NCBI GenBank assembly: GCA_036936605.1
Contig: JAUPFV010000001.1
Location: forward strand, 316,092,809-316,156,808
Direction: 5' to 3'
Length of the DNA: 64,000 bases
From: Limnanthes douglasii subsp. nivea
Taxonomy: Eukaryota; Streptophyta; Magnoliopsida; Brassicales; Limnanthaceae
The notes under the pieces were generated by a model that was given only the letters and a program-made list of their open reading frames with translations, was not told the origin of the DNA and did not search any database. Position 1 is the stretch's first letter, and each line of letters starts with the position of its first letter. A program made the position numbers and the translations under genes. Below, piece after piece: positions 41,712 to 52,644 of this stretch.

Positions 41712-44626
41712 ATGTTCACGGCCAGAAATGCACTATTTAAAGGTGGCTACTTAAATTTATCAGAGTTAGAAAGAGCTAAGAAGGTAGAAAGAGAGAATCG
41801 CATCGCTGCCGGCCTCCCAGTTTCTCCAAGTGAGAAAACCAGTCAACCAACCCAGGACGCCGATCAAGGGTCTTCTTCTTCAAAAAACCCTAGGCCCAGA
41901 CCACTCTCATTCCGGCCAAACTTTTCACCCCTTCCCTCAGGCTCTTCTGTTTAAGACTCTCAACCTTATGTGCCTAAATAAAAAGCTGTATAAAGTATCA
42001 AAAAACCTTTCCCCTTCATTGTTATGGGTTATGATGCTAAGAAGTCTCCGGAGAAGATAACCCCTCGTCGGACGACCCGCTAAACTAAAACTCAATACAC
42101 ACCTTCACTGCCAAAACCCTCAGGATCTGAGGTATCTAAAGCAGCCCCAAGGGCCAAGCCCTCCGGATCCCAACCTCAACCAGATTCTAGGACTTCGGAG
42201 GCAACAACCGCTCAACCATCTGAACAGTTTTTTGTGCCAGAAAATGACCTACATTCTTCTAAGGCCACTAACAAACCTTCCTAGTGATGGAAGAGATAAT
42301 GGAAGACAGTATTGAGGAGGCTCCCTTAGAAACCGAGGCATCGGGTCAAACAGGAGATGTTGCTTCTGATAAGAAGAGTAAGAGCAAGTTAAAAGTCTGT
42401 ATGACTCATCCGGACTCGCTTCAGGAGTGCTTAGAGGGCAATGTAGGCCTTTGTTTCAAACATGTTAGTGTCAAATACTTGTTGGCCCTTCAAAATATCA
42501 ATTACATCTACACCCATACTGCTGAGTTAGGTCGAATTAGGACAAAATGGGGGATTCCAGAGTCAGTAAAAGTAAGGATACCTATCACTCCGGAGACTCC
42601 TATGAACAACAAGCTTAACGAGGTGGTAATTTTCACCGAAATGCTGAATTGGGGACTCCGGTTCCCATTGGACCCAGAAATCGCCAGGTACTTTCAGTTA
42701 GTTAAACTTTGCCCTAGCTAGCTAAGCCTCAATGCCTAGTACTCTCTCCTTGCTTGTATTATGGCATCAAGGTTGTCTAAAATCCCACTTCCGATGGAGT
42801 AGTTTGCTGTTGTGGTAAGCTTTTGCAAGAATCATCAGATTTCATTCTACCATCACAATATGGGGAACAACTTCAAAGTTGTGGATGACTTGCTGGAGTC
42901 CGAAAATAAGTGGAGGGCCCAATTTCTGTTTTTCAGTGGGACATGGGAGAACGGCGAGAAGATTAAATCCAACACCAATCCTAGTATGCTGACTAGCAGG
43001 TGGAAAAGTATTGGTAAGTTCATTTCCTCTTTTTGTCTTTCATGTTTTTCCTTTTAAATTATAAGTGTTCCCATTCTGATTGACTTGTTACTCCTTTTTA
43101 GTGCTACCGAAGGATTTCACCGAAAACTTAGAGGAGTGGCAAAAAACCTGTGCAAAACTTAATGCATGGGCTGCATATTATTGGGGGAATGACTTCCACA
43201 AATGCTCCACATCGGGAAATTTTGTGATGTCCCATCTGTGGAACACCACATACCGGAGAGACCTCACATGGGAAGAGCTAACTACCCTTCCTCATCCTGG
43301 TGTAATTATCAAAAGGACAGAGGCCAATGATGGAAAATTGTCCTTATCTTCCAGAGCAAAGACTCCCAACAAGATGAAGAACAAGAAAAAGAAAGCTGCA
43401 ACAGAGTTGGTTCAAGCAGTCACAGAAGGGACTGGTACCGGGAACCAAGGGAGAATTAATGATGTCATGCTCAAAGTAGTAGAAGCTGAAACAGTGAGGG
43501 AGGCAGGAGAGTCACAGAACCCACCAAAGCCTCCTAAGAATGATAGAAAAGGAGGGCCAGCAGTGATGAGAAAGCTGCTAAGAAAAAGAAGGTCATCCTT
43601 AGAGAAGAAACAATTCTTCGTCCTTCGGAAATCCAACCTCCACCAGCCCCTGTTGATCCCACCTTACAAGAAAAAATCCCAACAGATCTGCAGTCCGGAG
43701 ATATTACTGGGGGAGAATGAAGAAGTGGACATTAGTCCCTTCAAGACATTGATTTATACTTCAAAGATTATGAGAATGATGATTTCGTAGGTCCCTACCG
43801 CCCCTCCAGCTCTGCTAATATGGTAACCTTCAATGGTAAATCTTTCTCTGTTTTCGGAGAGCAAGACGTCCTGAGCCACTCCCTCCTCGGTTATATTCGA
43901 CCTATACTTGATCTGGAAAGGTATGTGAAAAATCAGACCAACCTCATCAACTCCCTTACCCCTGACAAGAAATCTCTGTCAATCAGCCTCTTAAAAGCTA
44001 ATCAAAGCATAGAAGAACTGAAGAAGGAGATGAAGGCATTGAAGAAGGACAATGAGGATTCGACAATTAAGTTAGCCACATCGGAGGCAGCTAGAACTGA
44101 GCTCCAGACTAAGTATGCTGGCTTAGAGAAAGACCTCACAACCCTGAAAGAGGAGGTGCAGACCAAGGATGGTGTCATTCAAGCCTTAACCGATGAGAAG
44201 GCTAAACTAGAGAACTCTGTTTCAGAGATGGATAAGGAGAAAAAAGATTTAAAGAGCCAGCAGGAGCAAACTATTCAGGCAGGTATTAATAAGTATACCA
44301 ACAAAGTGATAGATTCCTTGGAGAAAAGAGATTATAGAGTCAAGTCTGACATGGTGCTGCTTTTCCATGAGACTTTTCCGAAGAGGACCCTTGGTCCCTT
44401 ATGGAAATATGTGGAATATGAAGACCTCCCATTTCACACTATGGCAGATGGCGATGAGCACAACTACTCCAGTGGAATAGATTCCACTACTGATGATGAT
44501 GAGGGAACTGGTGAGAGTTCGAGCGCCGAACTCAAAAGTCCTAAAAAAGGTGGTGGTGGTGGTGAAGGAACGCCGAAAGGAACAATCCCTAAGGTCTTAT
44601 ATTTTTTTTTATTTTCAAACAGTTAA
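41712..44626 (+). pseudogene. E6 antisense ORF (aORF), best-preserved copy, with intron
   Basis: Starts ATGTTCACG (MFTARNALF) as in E3; an in-frame ATG 12 bp upstream is not conserved. Domains: N-terminal LSELERAKK block; Ser/Pro-rich linker with one frameshift before 42284; central domain (SVKYLLALQNINYIYTH, then KVRIPITPETPM, then LNWGLRFPLDPEI); FYHHNM; GTWENGEKI; intron 43014-43101; exon 2 with LNAWAAYYW, SHLWNTTYRRDLTWEEL, a Lys-rich linker, one frameshift near 43560-43740 and an open 268-codon end (43820-44626). That end has a long coiled coil (about residues 30-160), the conserved DMVLLFHETFPKRTLGPLWK block and an acidic, Gly-rich tail. Stops at 42719, 42737 and 42800 replace Gln, Trp and Gln. 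Function unknown; it may be nucleic-acid binding or structural. Confidence 0.8.
43014..43101 (+). other. Predicted intron of the E6 aORF
   Basis: ATTG|GTAAGTT donor and CTCCTTTTTAG|TG acceptor, 88 bp, T-rich, phase 1. Position matches E3 and E1. Confidence 0.8.
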
Positions 44627-44879
44627 ATTCCTTGGATGGTCAAGGCATATTTTGTACTACTATTTGGTTAAAGTCCGAATAGGTCCTTTGAAAACCTAAA
44701 GTCATTGGATGGTCAAGGCATATTTTGTTCTTCTGTTCGTTTCAAGTCTGAATAGGTTTAATTTATCAGACTTTCCTTTGTTTAATACTGTCTTTTCTTT
44801 AATTTTTTCATAGCTCATGTTTAAGTAGCCCCTAGAATTTTAGAAGTATTATAGTGAGAGTGTTTAATATCTCCGATGA

Positions 44880-44901
44880 TATATATATATATATATATAT
44901 T
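44880..44901. repeat. (AT)n microsatellite
   Basis: About 11 AT units in the pol/aORF spacer of E6. Confidence 0.85.
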
Positions 44902-45041
44902 TAATGGTCATCACTTTACCAAGTTTATCCGGTCTACTAAAGACCCAAAGTGTTGAACAAGTGATTTATACTTGAATTGAATTGTAGTACCACCACTCCA
45001 AATATTTTAAGAATGCATTATATATTATTGAATAAAAAACC

Positions 45042-45093
45042 GGACACCTCATTAAAACCTCCTTGCACCACCAGGGTATGAAAGAGTATGCCC
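45042..45093 (-). other. Conserved non-coding box 3' of pol (E6)
   Basis: On minus: GGGGCATACTCTTTCATACC, then CTGGTGGTGCAAGGAGG, then TTTTAATGAGGTGTCCGG. It matches E3 and E1, about 50 bp after the integrase stop. Confidence 0.6.
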
Positions 45094-45142
45094 CATAATA
45101 TTTACATTAATATTTAACAAGTAAATATTTACACAAAAGATT

Positions 45143-46228
45143 TTACTCCAAATATAACCTGAGATGCTCAATATTCCATGGGTGCTTCAAAAATTTCCCC
45201 TCCATGTCCTGAAGTCTATATGTGCCAGGTTTGAGGTTTTCACACACCTCATAGGGGCCTTCCCAGTTCGGAGCCAACTTACGGAACTGCTTCTCCTTGG
45301 TGTGTAAGAAAACTTTTCTTAACACTTTATCTCCTGGCTGCAAATATCTTATTTTGACCTTGGAAGAAAATCTTCTCCTCATCAAACCTTGGTAATGAGC
45401 TCTTCTTAGATGAGCTTTAACCCTTCTTTCTTCTATCAAGTCCAGCTGGTTCCTAATTGCTATCTCATTAGCTTGTTCGGAATAGTTGTGAACCATGTAT
45501 GATGGTAGGGTAGCTTCCATGGGGGTAATTGCATCCATCATATACACCAAAGCAAAATGAGACTTTTGTGTAGCAGCCCGGGAAGTAGTTTGGTACGCCC
45601 ACAAAACTTCTTGCAAATAGCTTGGTCATTTCCCTTCAGCTCATTCTAGATTCTTTTTTAATCCGGACAAAATAGTCTTGTTGGTAACTTCAACCTGGCC
45701 ATTTGCTTGTGGATGGAAAGGATAAGAAAAACAATGTTGAATTCCCCTAGAAGCACACAAATTCTCTATATCCTTGTTATCAAACTATGGCCCATTGTCT
45801 GTGGTAATCTTTTGAGAGATCCCAAATCTGCAACATATAATGGATAAGATAAATTTAATGACAGCCTTCGAAGTGTTTCCTGCCAATATAGTTGCCTCTA
45901 TCCATTTTGAGAAGTAATCAATAGCCACTATTATAATTCTGCACCCTCCGGATGTCATAGGCAGAGGTCCAACTAAGTTCATTCCCCATCAGGTAAAAGG
46001 TACTAGTTCAGAAATAGACTCCATAGGTACTGCTGGCACATGAATTTCATTGCCATACCTTTGACATGGATCACACTTCTTTACCATTTCTTTAACATAT
46101 GCGATTATGGATGACCAATAGTACCCAGCCAATAACACTCTTTGGGCTAATGTTATGTACCCATAATGTGTTAATCCTTCTCCATCGGGTAGTTCAGACA
46201 AAACGACTTGAGATTCTTCAACCCCCAA
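45143..46228 (-). pseudogene. E6 integrase, near-complete with all DDE residues
   Basis: Minus order: zinc domain 46228-45989 (first His replaced: LPDGEGLTH; CDPCQ kept); core with VAIDYFSKW (first Asp, about 45925), TTDNGP (second Asp, about 45800) and HPQANGQVEVTNK (Glu, about 45720-45680); then LQEVLWAYQTT and the C-terminal domain to 45143 (VFLHTKEKQFRKLAPNWEGP). Stops after DNGP (45787-45785) and at 45643-45641 and 45628-45626 correspond to single-base changes from Gln, Gly and Trp codons. No chromodomain. Apart from these stops this is the most intact integrase here. Confidence 0.87.
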
Positions 46229-46399
46229 ACAACGCAGGAGAGGTCTACTAAAAGATTTTTTTATAGAGAACTCCCCTTATGATAAAAAAAAAACCACGAG
46301 CCTTGTGTTTAATTTTTCTTGTCATAGCTTTATCCGGAGGCAAAACCCCATCGGAAATATATTGAAGAAGGGAAAACCTCCAATCTTTAGGTTGAATCA

Positions 46400-46880
46400 C
46401 CTGTATGCTCAAACTTTCCTCATCTTCCTTGTTTTGACTTAGTTGTATAGATGGGCATTCTTATATGTGAATCCAAGGGTAAGACTCAGAATATGCTATG
46501 GTTGCTAAAAAATTTGCCAGTGTATTCTCTGATCTAGGAATATGCTCATAACGAACACTTTTGAAGTTGGCTGCCACCTCTATTAGGATGAGTAAGTATT
46601 TGATCAGTTGCTCTTTCTTGGCCTCAAACTGAACTTGAGCGTGATGGATAACAAGCTGAGAGTCACTCATCAACCGAACTCTCTTAGCCGTACATAGGAA
46701 AGCCAATTTAAGACCATCTATAGTTGCTTCATATTCAGACTCATTGTTAGAAGCCCTGAACCCAAATCATATAACCTGATACATCTTATCACCATATGGA
46801 GAGGTTAGGAAAACTCCAGCTCCACACCCCATTGTGCTTGAACCACCATCAGTTCCGACTACCCACTCTTTCTTAGTTTT
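46400..46880 (-). pseudogene. E6 second (archaeal-type) RNase H pseudogene
   Basis: GGSSTMGCGAGVF at about 46853-46815 supplies the first Asp region; SNNESEYEATIDGLK is at about 46752-46708. The open frame 46706-46461 holds RVRLMSDSQLVIHHAQVQF, then HIPRSENTLANFLATIAYSE. Few stops. This is the clearest example of the second RNase H in the window. Confidence 0.78.
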
Positions 46881-46883
46881 CTC

Positions 46884-47381
46884 TTATGAAATTTGTTTGG
46901 AATTCCTGTCTGAATGGAATTCTACCATGAAATCAGCCACTGATTGAGCTTTGATAGCTGTTCGTGGGGAAAAATCAATGTCGTAATCGCCCAACTCTAC
47001 TGAGCACTTGGCCATCCTGCTTGATATGTCTTCCTTTTGAAGAACATTCTTCAATGGGAAAGATGTTCGGACGATGATAGAGTGAGACTGATAATATGGC
47101 CTCATCTTTCTTGCTGCAGTTACTAAGGCTAATGCCAACTTTTCAAGCTTTAAGTATCTCTTCTCAACATCTACTAAACTTTTGCTGATGTAGTACACCG
47201 GACGAGGGTAGTTATCCACTTCTCTTACCAATACTGCACTTATAGCACATTCTGACACAGCCAAGTATACATAGAGTCTTTCTCCTTAAATGGGTTTAAA
47301 AGAGTCTTTAGTGAGGATAAATGTTTCTTTATTTCAATAAAAGCTTGTATGCACTGTCGGGACCAATTAAATATTTAGCAT
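46884..47381 (-). pseudogene. E6 classical RNase H pseudogene, cut at the duplication junction
   Basis: Open from 47264 to 46884: AVSECAISAVLVREVDNYPR, then VYYISKSLVDVEKRYLKLEK, then FPLKNVLQKEDISSRMAKC, then GDYDIDFSPRTAIKAQ. Upstream (47265-47381) the sequence still aligns with the RT-RNase H linker of E3 (ggaccaatt word shared at 47360 and 24774) until 47381, where it switches to duplication copy 2. The RT itself is therefore missing. Confidence 0.8.
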
Positions 47382-47382
47382 T
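47381..47382. other. Duplication junction
   Basis: Left of the junction is E6 pol; right of it the sequence equals 2677 onward (tcttaagaagatatactcc). No extra inserted bases and only 0-4 bp of possible microhomology are visible. Confidence 0.9.
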
Positions 47383-47770
47383 CTTAAGAAGATATACTCC
47401 ATTATGAGATATAATTAGAGAAAATAATAGCGATGAGAGGTGTAAAGATGTTGACTCGAACGATGATGATAGTCTGTGTTTGGAATTTGACTCTGATGCT
47501 TTAAGAATTATGTAATTGGATGTTTTATAAGTAGATCTTTTAATCTACGTGTTTGTCATTTGACTCGGATGTTCTAAGAACTATATAATTGGATTTTAAA
47601 GTAATTATTGTTAGTTTAAATGTATAAATAGTACTATTTAAATTACAGTTACGTGCTATAAAAATATTATTCAGGTAAGGGGTCGCTGCATGTCATGTGG
47701 CCATCACCTCGTTGTTGTGGCTTTTTTAGCCCTCTTCACCATAGACCACCGCACGCCACTTACAACTATG
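47382..47770. mobile_element. hAT-like remnant, copy 2, left half missing
   Basis: Equals 2677-3065. The left terminal repeat and GC-rich tip are lost at the junction; the right tip (ccacttacaactatg) is present to 47770. Confidence 0.5.
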
Positions 47771-48234
47771 TTTATACTTCTTATTAATTGTTTTTAACCG
47801 TGCAATGCATGTAAACAATATGTAGATTTTGAGTTTGTATTTTTATATCAGAATTTTCAAACTGCAATCGTTTCTATTAGTGAGTTTGAAGACTTTGAAA
47901 GTATTCTAAGGTATGTTGAAAGTAAATAAGATATGTTGGTTATAGATAATTACAGTATAACCTACTATTGCGGTGATAATATATATTTATTTACGAATAT
48001 CAACAATTTTGTAGGGTTCTTAGTAGTGTTTGATGTTAAGCGTTTACAAAGTGTTATTTTTATATAGATTATATATAATTGATGTGGTTGATTAAGAAAC
48101 ACATATAGAATCTAGCTTAAGTCTATTTGAATGCCCAAATAATAAATTAGTTGGTGGAGAGAGTAGTTTTGGTTTAAGTTATGTGTTGCAACTTTAAGAT
48201 TAACTTTAAGATTAGCATAATACACGATCTAAAA

Positions 48235-48558
48235 TGATATGGAAATGGAAATTCAAGGACTAAATTGTAAATAATAAAAGCATTATGTAACATTTGGTAA
48301 AGTTAGAGAAGGATTTCGTAACTATGTCTTTTAGTCAAGGACTAAGAGTGCAATTTACCCTTTTTATGTAACTCTTTTCAGTTGTAAGCTAAGTTTTTGT
48401 GCGTCCATATAAAGGCCAAAGCTAAACTAATAACGAAGTTGAATTTTTTAGATTAGATCAGTTGCGTACTTTCATTATCTCTCTCTAAAATCTATTGCTC
48501 TCTCTATAACACTTCTTCTCTTGTTTACTAAAGAAATCTTAAACAACCAAACTCACCA
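48235..48558 (+). repeat. E1 copy 2, 5' LTR
   Basis: Identical by eye to 3530-3853, including the TATAAA box. Confidence 0.92.
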
Positions 48559-48770
48559 AATTGGCGACTTCACTGGAACTGACTGATAATCAGTGCCTTT
48601 TCTACTAGTTCGAATTTTGTTAACCTAGAAAAACGATCTTGAAACTTTGCAATGAATTCTGAAAACAACCAGTTGGTTGGATCAATGATTGAAACACTAA
48701 GATAAGATTTATAAGGAATGAAAATAGACCAAAATAATATGTTCTGATCCAGACTCAATCTGGTATAGAA

Positions 48771-50222
48771 ATGCGTATGAACCAACTCTTAGATAAAATA
48801 AACACGCTAAATGAGAAATACGAGCAAATAGAGCAAGAGATTCACTCGGCAAAGCGAAAGTCCGAAGTGAGACAAATAAATGAGCAAACTGAAATTGGAA
48901 ACCAATCTGATCGATCTTTCACTGATCAACAGATCAGGAATGAGCAGAAAAAGGCGCGGTTCGAAGCTCCAAAAGAGCGCTATTCTTGTCGGGAAGGAAA
49001 GAAAGACAAGAAAAAGTGTGTCGCATCTAGTGATGCGGAGGTTGAGAGCTCTGCCTTAGGTTTTAAAAAGTATAAGGTTTCTTCGAAGGAAAAAAGGGAA
49101 CAACCCTGAAAATATAAGAAGGAACACAGATCTAGGAGGGACAACATTCCTCGTTGTTTGAGAGAATCTAATTGGTGTGAGGGGAACACATCGAATTAGT
49201 ATGCGGAGACTGATCAGAATTTTAATACAGTCGTTGGAACTGAAGATCAGTACGTGCATGGTTTCGATTAGAGGAACTCTCCGTTGACAAGTGAAATTAG
49301 ATCTATTACAATTCCGAAGCGTTTTGATATTGCCAAGGTTGAAAATTTCGATGGGATGTAGGATCCAGACGATCACATCAAACAATTCAAAAATTATATG
49401 ATGAACTTCGAAGACGACGACAAATTGGTGTGTCGTGCTTTTTCACACACTTTTAAAAGAACAACTTTGAAGTTGTACAATCAGATTCCGAGGGCATCTA
49501 TTTCAAATTTTAAGGATTTGATACTCTTGTTAGAAGGCAGTTTGTTGGTAGCAAAGAGATGAGGGTAAATGGTGATACAATTATCCAATGCAAGCAGGTA
49601 GTTGGAGAAACATTTAAGGAGTGCACAAAATGATTTGTTTTGACGAAGGCAAGTTTGGATAATTGCGAAGAGGGAGTGGTGGTGACAGCTTTTCGCCAAG
49701 GGTTACTGCTAGGGGATCTGGCTAATGAGACAACAAAAAGGAAGGCTTTAATGTTTGGAGCATTAATGACTCAGGTTGAAGATCAGATTAAAGTCGAAGA
49801 ATCAACCAGGGTCCGAGGTGGATCGGTTAATGTTCCAAAAAATTCAGTTCAAGTGGCCCATAACCAAGGGAAATCTTTAAATACTAATCAGCAGGCGCGT
49901 CCGAAGAATAATAATTTGCCTCCTCGAACCAAGGGATATTCAAATCAAGCCTCATCTTACAACTCCAATAGGACGATGCCAAACCAATGGATAAGGCCAG
50001 AGTATTATACAGACTTAACTGAGAGTGTGGCCATAATTTTTGACAAAAATTAGAGCTTCGTGAATTTTAGGAAGCCAACTCCAATTAATAGGCCAAGAGA
50101 GGACCGGAACAATAAAATTAGAAGATATCACGATGACATTGGTCATGATATCAATAACTGTATTGCTTTGAAAAACAAGGTTCAAATTATGATTGAAAAT
50201 GGAAAGCTTTTGACTTGAAGTC
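48771..50222 (+). pseudogene. E1 copy 2, gag pseudogene
   Basis: Same broken gag as at 4066-5517. Differences: a new stop TAG at 49197-49199 where copy 1 has CAG (4492-4494); an A/G change near 49337; three changes around the zinc knuckle tail, where this copy keeps IENGKLLT while copy 1 reads IENRKLLT. GKL is the usual family form, so copy 2 looks ancestral there. Confidence 0.8.
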
Positions 50223-50244
50223 ACAAGGAAACGCATAAAAAACT

Positions 50245-51085
50245 CCAGCATCGAATTCACAATCGGCCAGCCAAATACACAAGCTGAGAATTTGATGATT
50301 CTAGATTTAAAGGCTGATGAGTTTGATACTACTTTAGATTACTTGGATAAGGATCCATATAAATTGATTCTGATGGTTGTTGAAGAGCCAATAAAGAAAG
50401 GACATGTTTGAAGTCTTTGTGACTTTTTTTCTTGAGTCATTGGCCATTTCCGGAGGTGATTCAATGTTTAGTTATACTGATAGTTCGAGGAAGAGACATT
50501 TTGTCAATTTGAAAACTCAAATTGAAGGGAGAATGTCCCCTCATTTGTATGGCAAGAAGGACATTCCTTTTATCTTATTCGATGAGGAAGATTTGAGAGG
50601 TAATGCGGGGCCGCATGAGGATGCCGTAAATATTAGTACAGAAGTTGTTGGTTATGAAATCAGACGCATGCTCTTTGACACCGGGAGTTTGGCGAATTTT
50701 TTTTCTTCAAAGAAACGTATGACAGGATGTGCAATCCTCCTCGAATTTCTCAGTCAGAACATACGATTATTGAATCCACTGGTGTGACAACACGAGTGAT
50801 AGGAGAATTCGATGGGTAATTTAGTTTAGGGAATGAACCCTTCAAAAAGAAAGTTCAAGTGCTATTTATGGTGGTGGACTGTACTACAAGTTACAACGCT
50901 ATTTTTGGAAGGTCTTGGCTGTCCATAATGTATGGGGTTGTGTCGACAGTGCACCAGCGTTTTAAATACGTGGTCGGTAATCGTGTGGGAGTCATTTGGA
51001 GTGACCATAAAGTTGCAAGAGAATGATATGCCACTGCACTTCGGATTCGAGGATCCAGCCGTGAAGATATGATGAATGAATAACA
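50245..51085 (+). pseudogene. E1 copy 2, protease pseudogene
   Basis: As 5540-6380; the DTG active-site block MLFDTGSLANFF is retained. One substitution changes Ala to Thr (VNISTEVVGYE versus VNISAEVVGYE). Confidence 0.78.
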
Positions 51086-51104
51086 GTCATAGGGGTTGAC
51101 CTCC

Positions 51105-52610
51105 GATTTTAATGAAAGGTTTGACGATCCGAGGGAAACCCTAGGGTCATTAATAGTAAGTGAAGAAATTGAGGAGTATATTTTTCTGAGGGAAAAGAAC
51201 TTCAGATATGAACCTTACTGACCCCAGTTCTATGCCAACGACCGTTAGAATTTTTTCTTATATTTTGGGCGTTTTCGCTTGGACAACGAAGGATGTGATA
51301 GGTGTGCTGATCGAAGTAATCTGCCATAATTTGTCTGTTAACTTAAAGGTGAAGCCTATAATTAAAAAAAAAGGGAATTTTCATCAGAAAAAGCAGAAGC
51401 AATTGTTTCCGAAGTGGATGATTTATCTCGGGTCGGAGATATAAGGGAGTCGCAATATCCCTTATGGACGGCGAATCGAGTTATGGTTAAGAAGAAGAAT
51501 GGAAAGTGGAGAATGTGTGTGGATTATACAGACTTAAATCGAGTCTGTCCTAACGACCCATTTCTTGTTCCTTGGATAGATCAGCTGATTGATTCTACTT
51601 TGGGAAACAAAATATTAAGTTGCATAGATGCTTTTGCAAGATATAACCAGATCCAAAGGATTAAGAATGCACTACTTTTATTATTGATAGGGGTTTGTAG
51701 TGTTACAAGGTTATGCCTTTTGGATTGAAAAACGCCAGAGCTACTTATCAAAGGTTAATGAATAGAGCATTTGCCACTCCAATTGGAAGAAACATGGAGG
51801 TGTATATCGAAAAAAGTGTTGGTAAAAAAGCTTGGTGGACGATGCACATCTGGAGGATTTAGAGGAGACATTCTTGAATCTAAGAGCAATCAGGCTAAAG
51901 CCTAATCCTGAAAAATGTACTTTCGGAGTTTGATCTTGGAAGTTCTTGGGTTATGTTATCAGTGAAAGAAGGATAGAAGCTGATCCAGAACAGTTGAAAG
52001 TTTTAATAACAATGAATTCACCTCGAACAGTTAAAGAAGTGAAAGTTTTGACATTAAGGTTAGCAACACCTAATTGATTTATTTCTAGATTTTCTGACAA
52101 ATATTTTCCTTTCTTTCAAGTGTTGAGAGGGCAAAAAATATTTAAGTGGACTTTGGATTGTGAAGCAGCGTTTACAAGCATAAAAATTATTATCATCACC
52201 AGAAATTTCACCAAAGCCTCGAAGTAGAGAGAAACATTTTTTGTACATTGCGGTATCAGTTTTTGCAGTAAGTGCAGTATTGATCATCGAAGATTCAGGA
52301 ATTCTGAACCCAGTGTACTATGTCAGCAAAAGTTTTTGACAACATAAAATAGATATTTGAAGCTTGAGAAATTAACATTATCGTTGGTGGTGGATGCTAG
52401 AAAGATGCGCTCTTATTTCCAAGCTCATGCCATTGAAGTTCGAACTTCATTTCACTTGAAAAATGTTTTGCAATGTCCTAATATTTCAAGGAGAATGACC
52501 AAGTGGTCAGTAGAGTCGGGGGATCATGATATCTTATTCACACCTTGAACTGCAATTAAAGCTCAAGCTTTGACATATTTTCTTGTTGACTTTCATTCAA
52601 GTAGATCAGA
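51105..52610 (+). pseudogene. E1 copy 2, RT and classical RNase H pseudogene
   Basis: As 6400-7905, but the codon at 51648-51650 is CAG (RYNQIQ), so the frame stays open to 51728, while copy 1 has TAG. At about 52054 TTGACATTAAGG replaces TTGACATGAAGG, removing a stop. CAACGT in copy 1 is CAATGT here (Arg versus Cys). The catalytic site is the same dead VYIEKS. Confidence 0.85.
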
Positions 52611-52644
52611 TATTGACGAAAGTAAGGAGTTTTTCGCATCGAAT

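Larger units (their letters stand above)
40895..47381 (-). mobile_element. E6: least decayed Tat-lineage element, 5' half removed by the duplication junction
   Basis: Minus-strand element. From left it has a 3' LTR (about 40895-41249), polypurine tract, aORF on + (41712-44626), conserved box, integrase, archaeal-type RNase H and classical RNase H. It stops at 47381, just where RT should begin, because the second duplication copy starts there. Its LTR resembles E3's (shared ggtatttata and gacccatgggt words), so E3 and E6 are related families. All three DDE residues of integrase remain. RT, protease, gag and 5' LTR are absent from this copy. Confidence 0.85.

Noticed and set aside
44880..44901. 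Possible promoter TATA run
   Set aside because: Simple (AT)11 tract in a transcript-end spacer; no start site follows.
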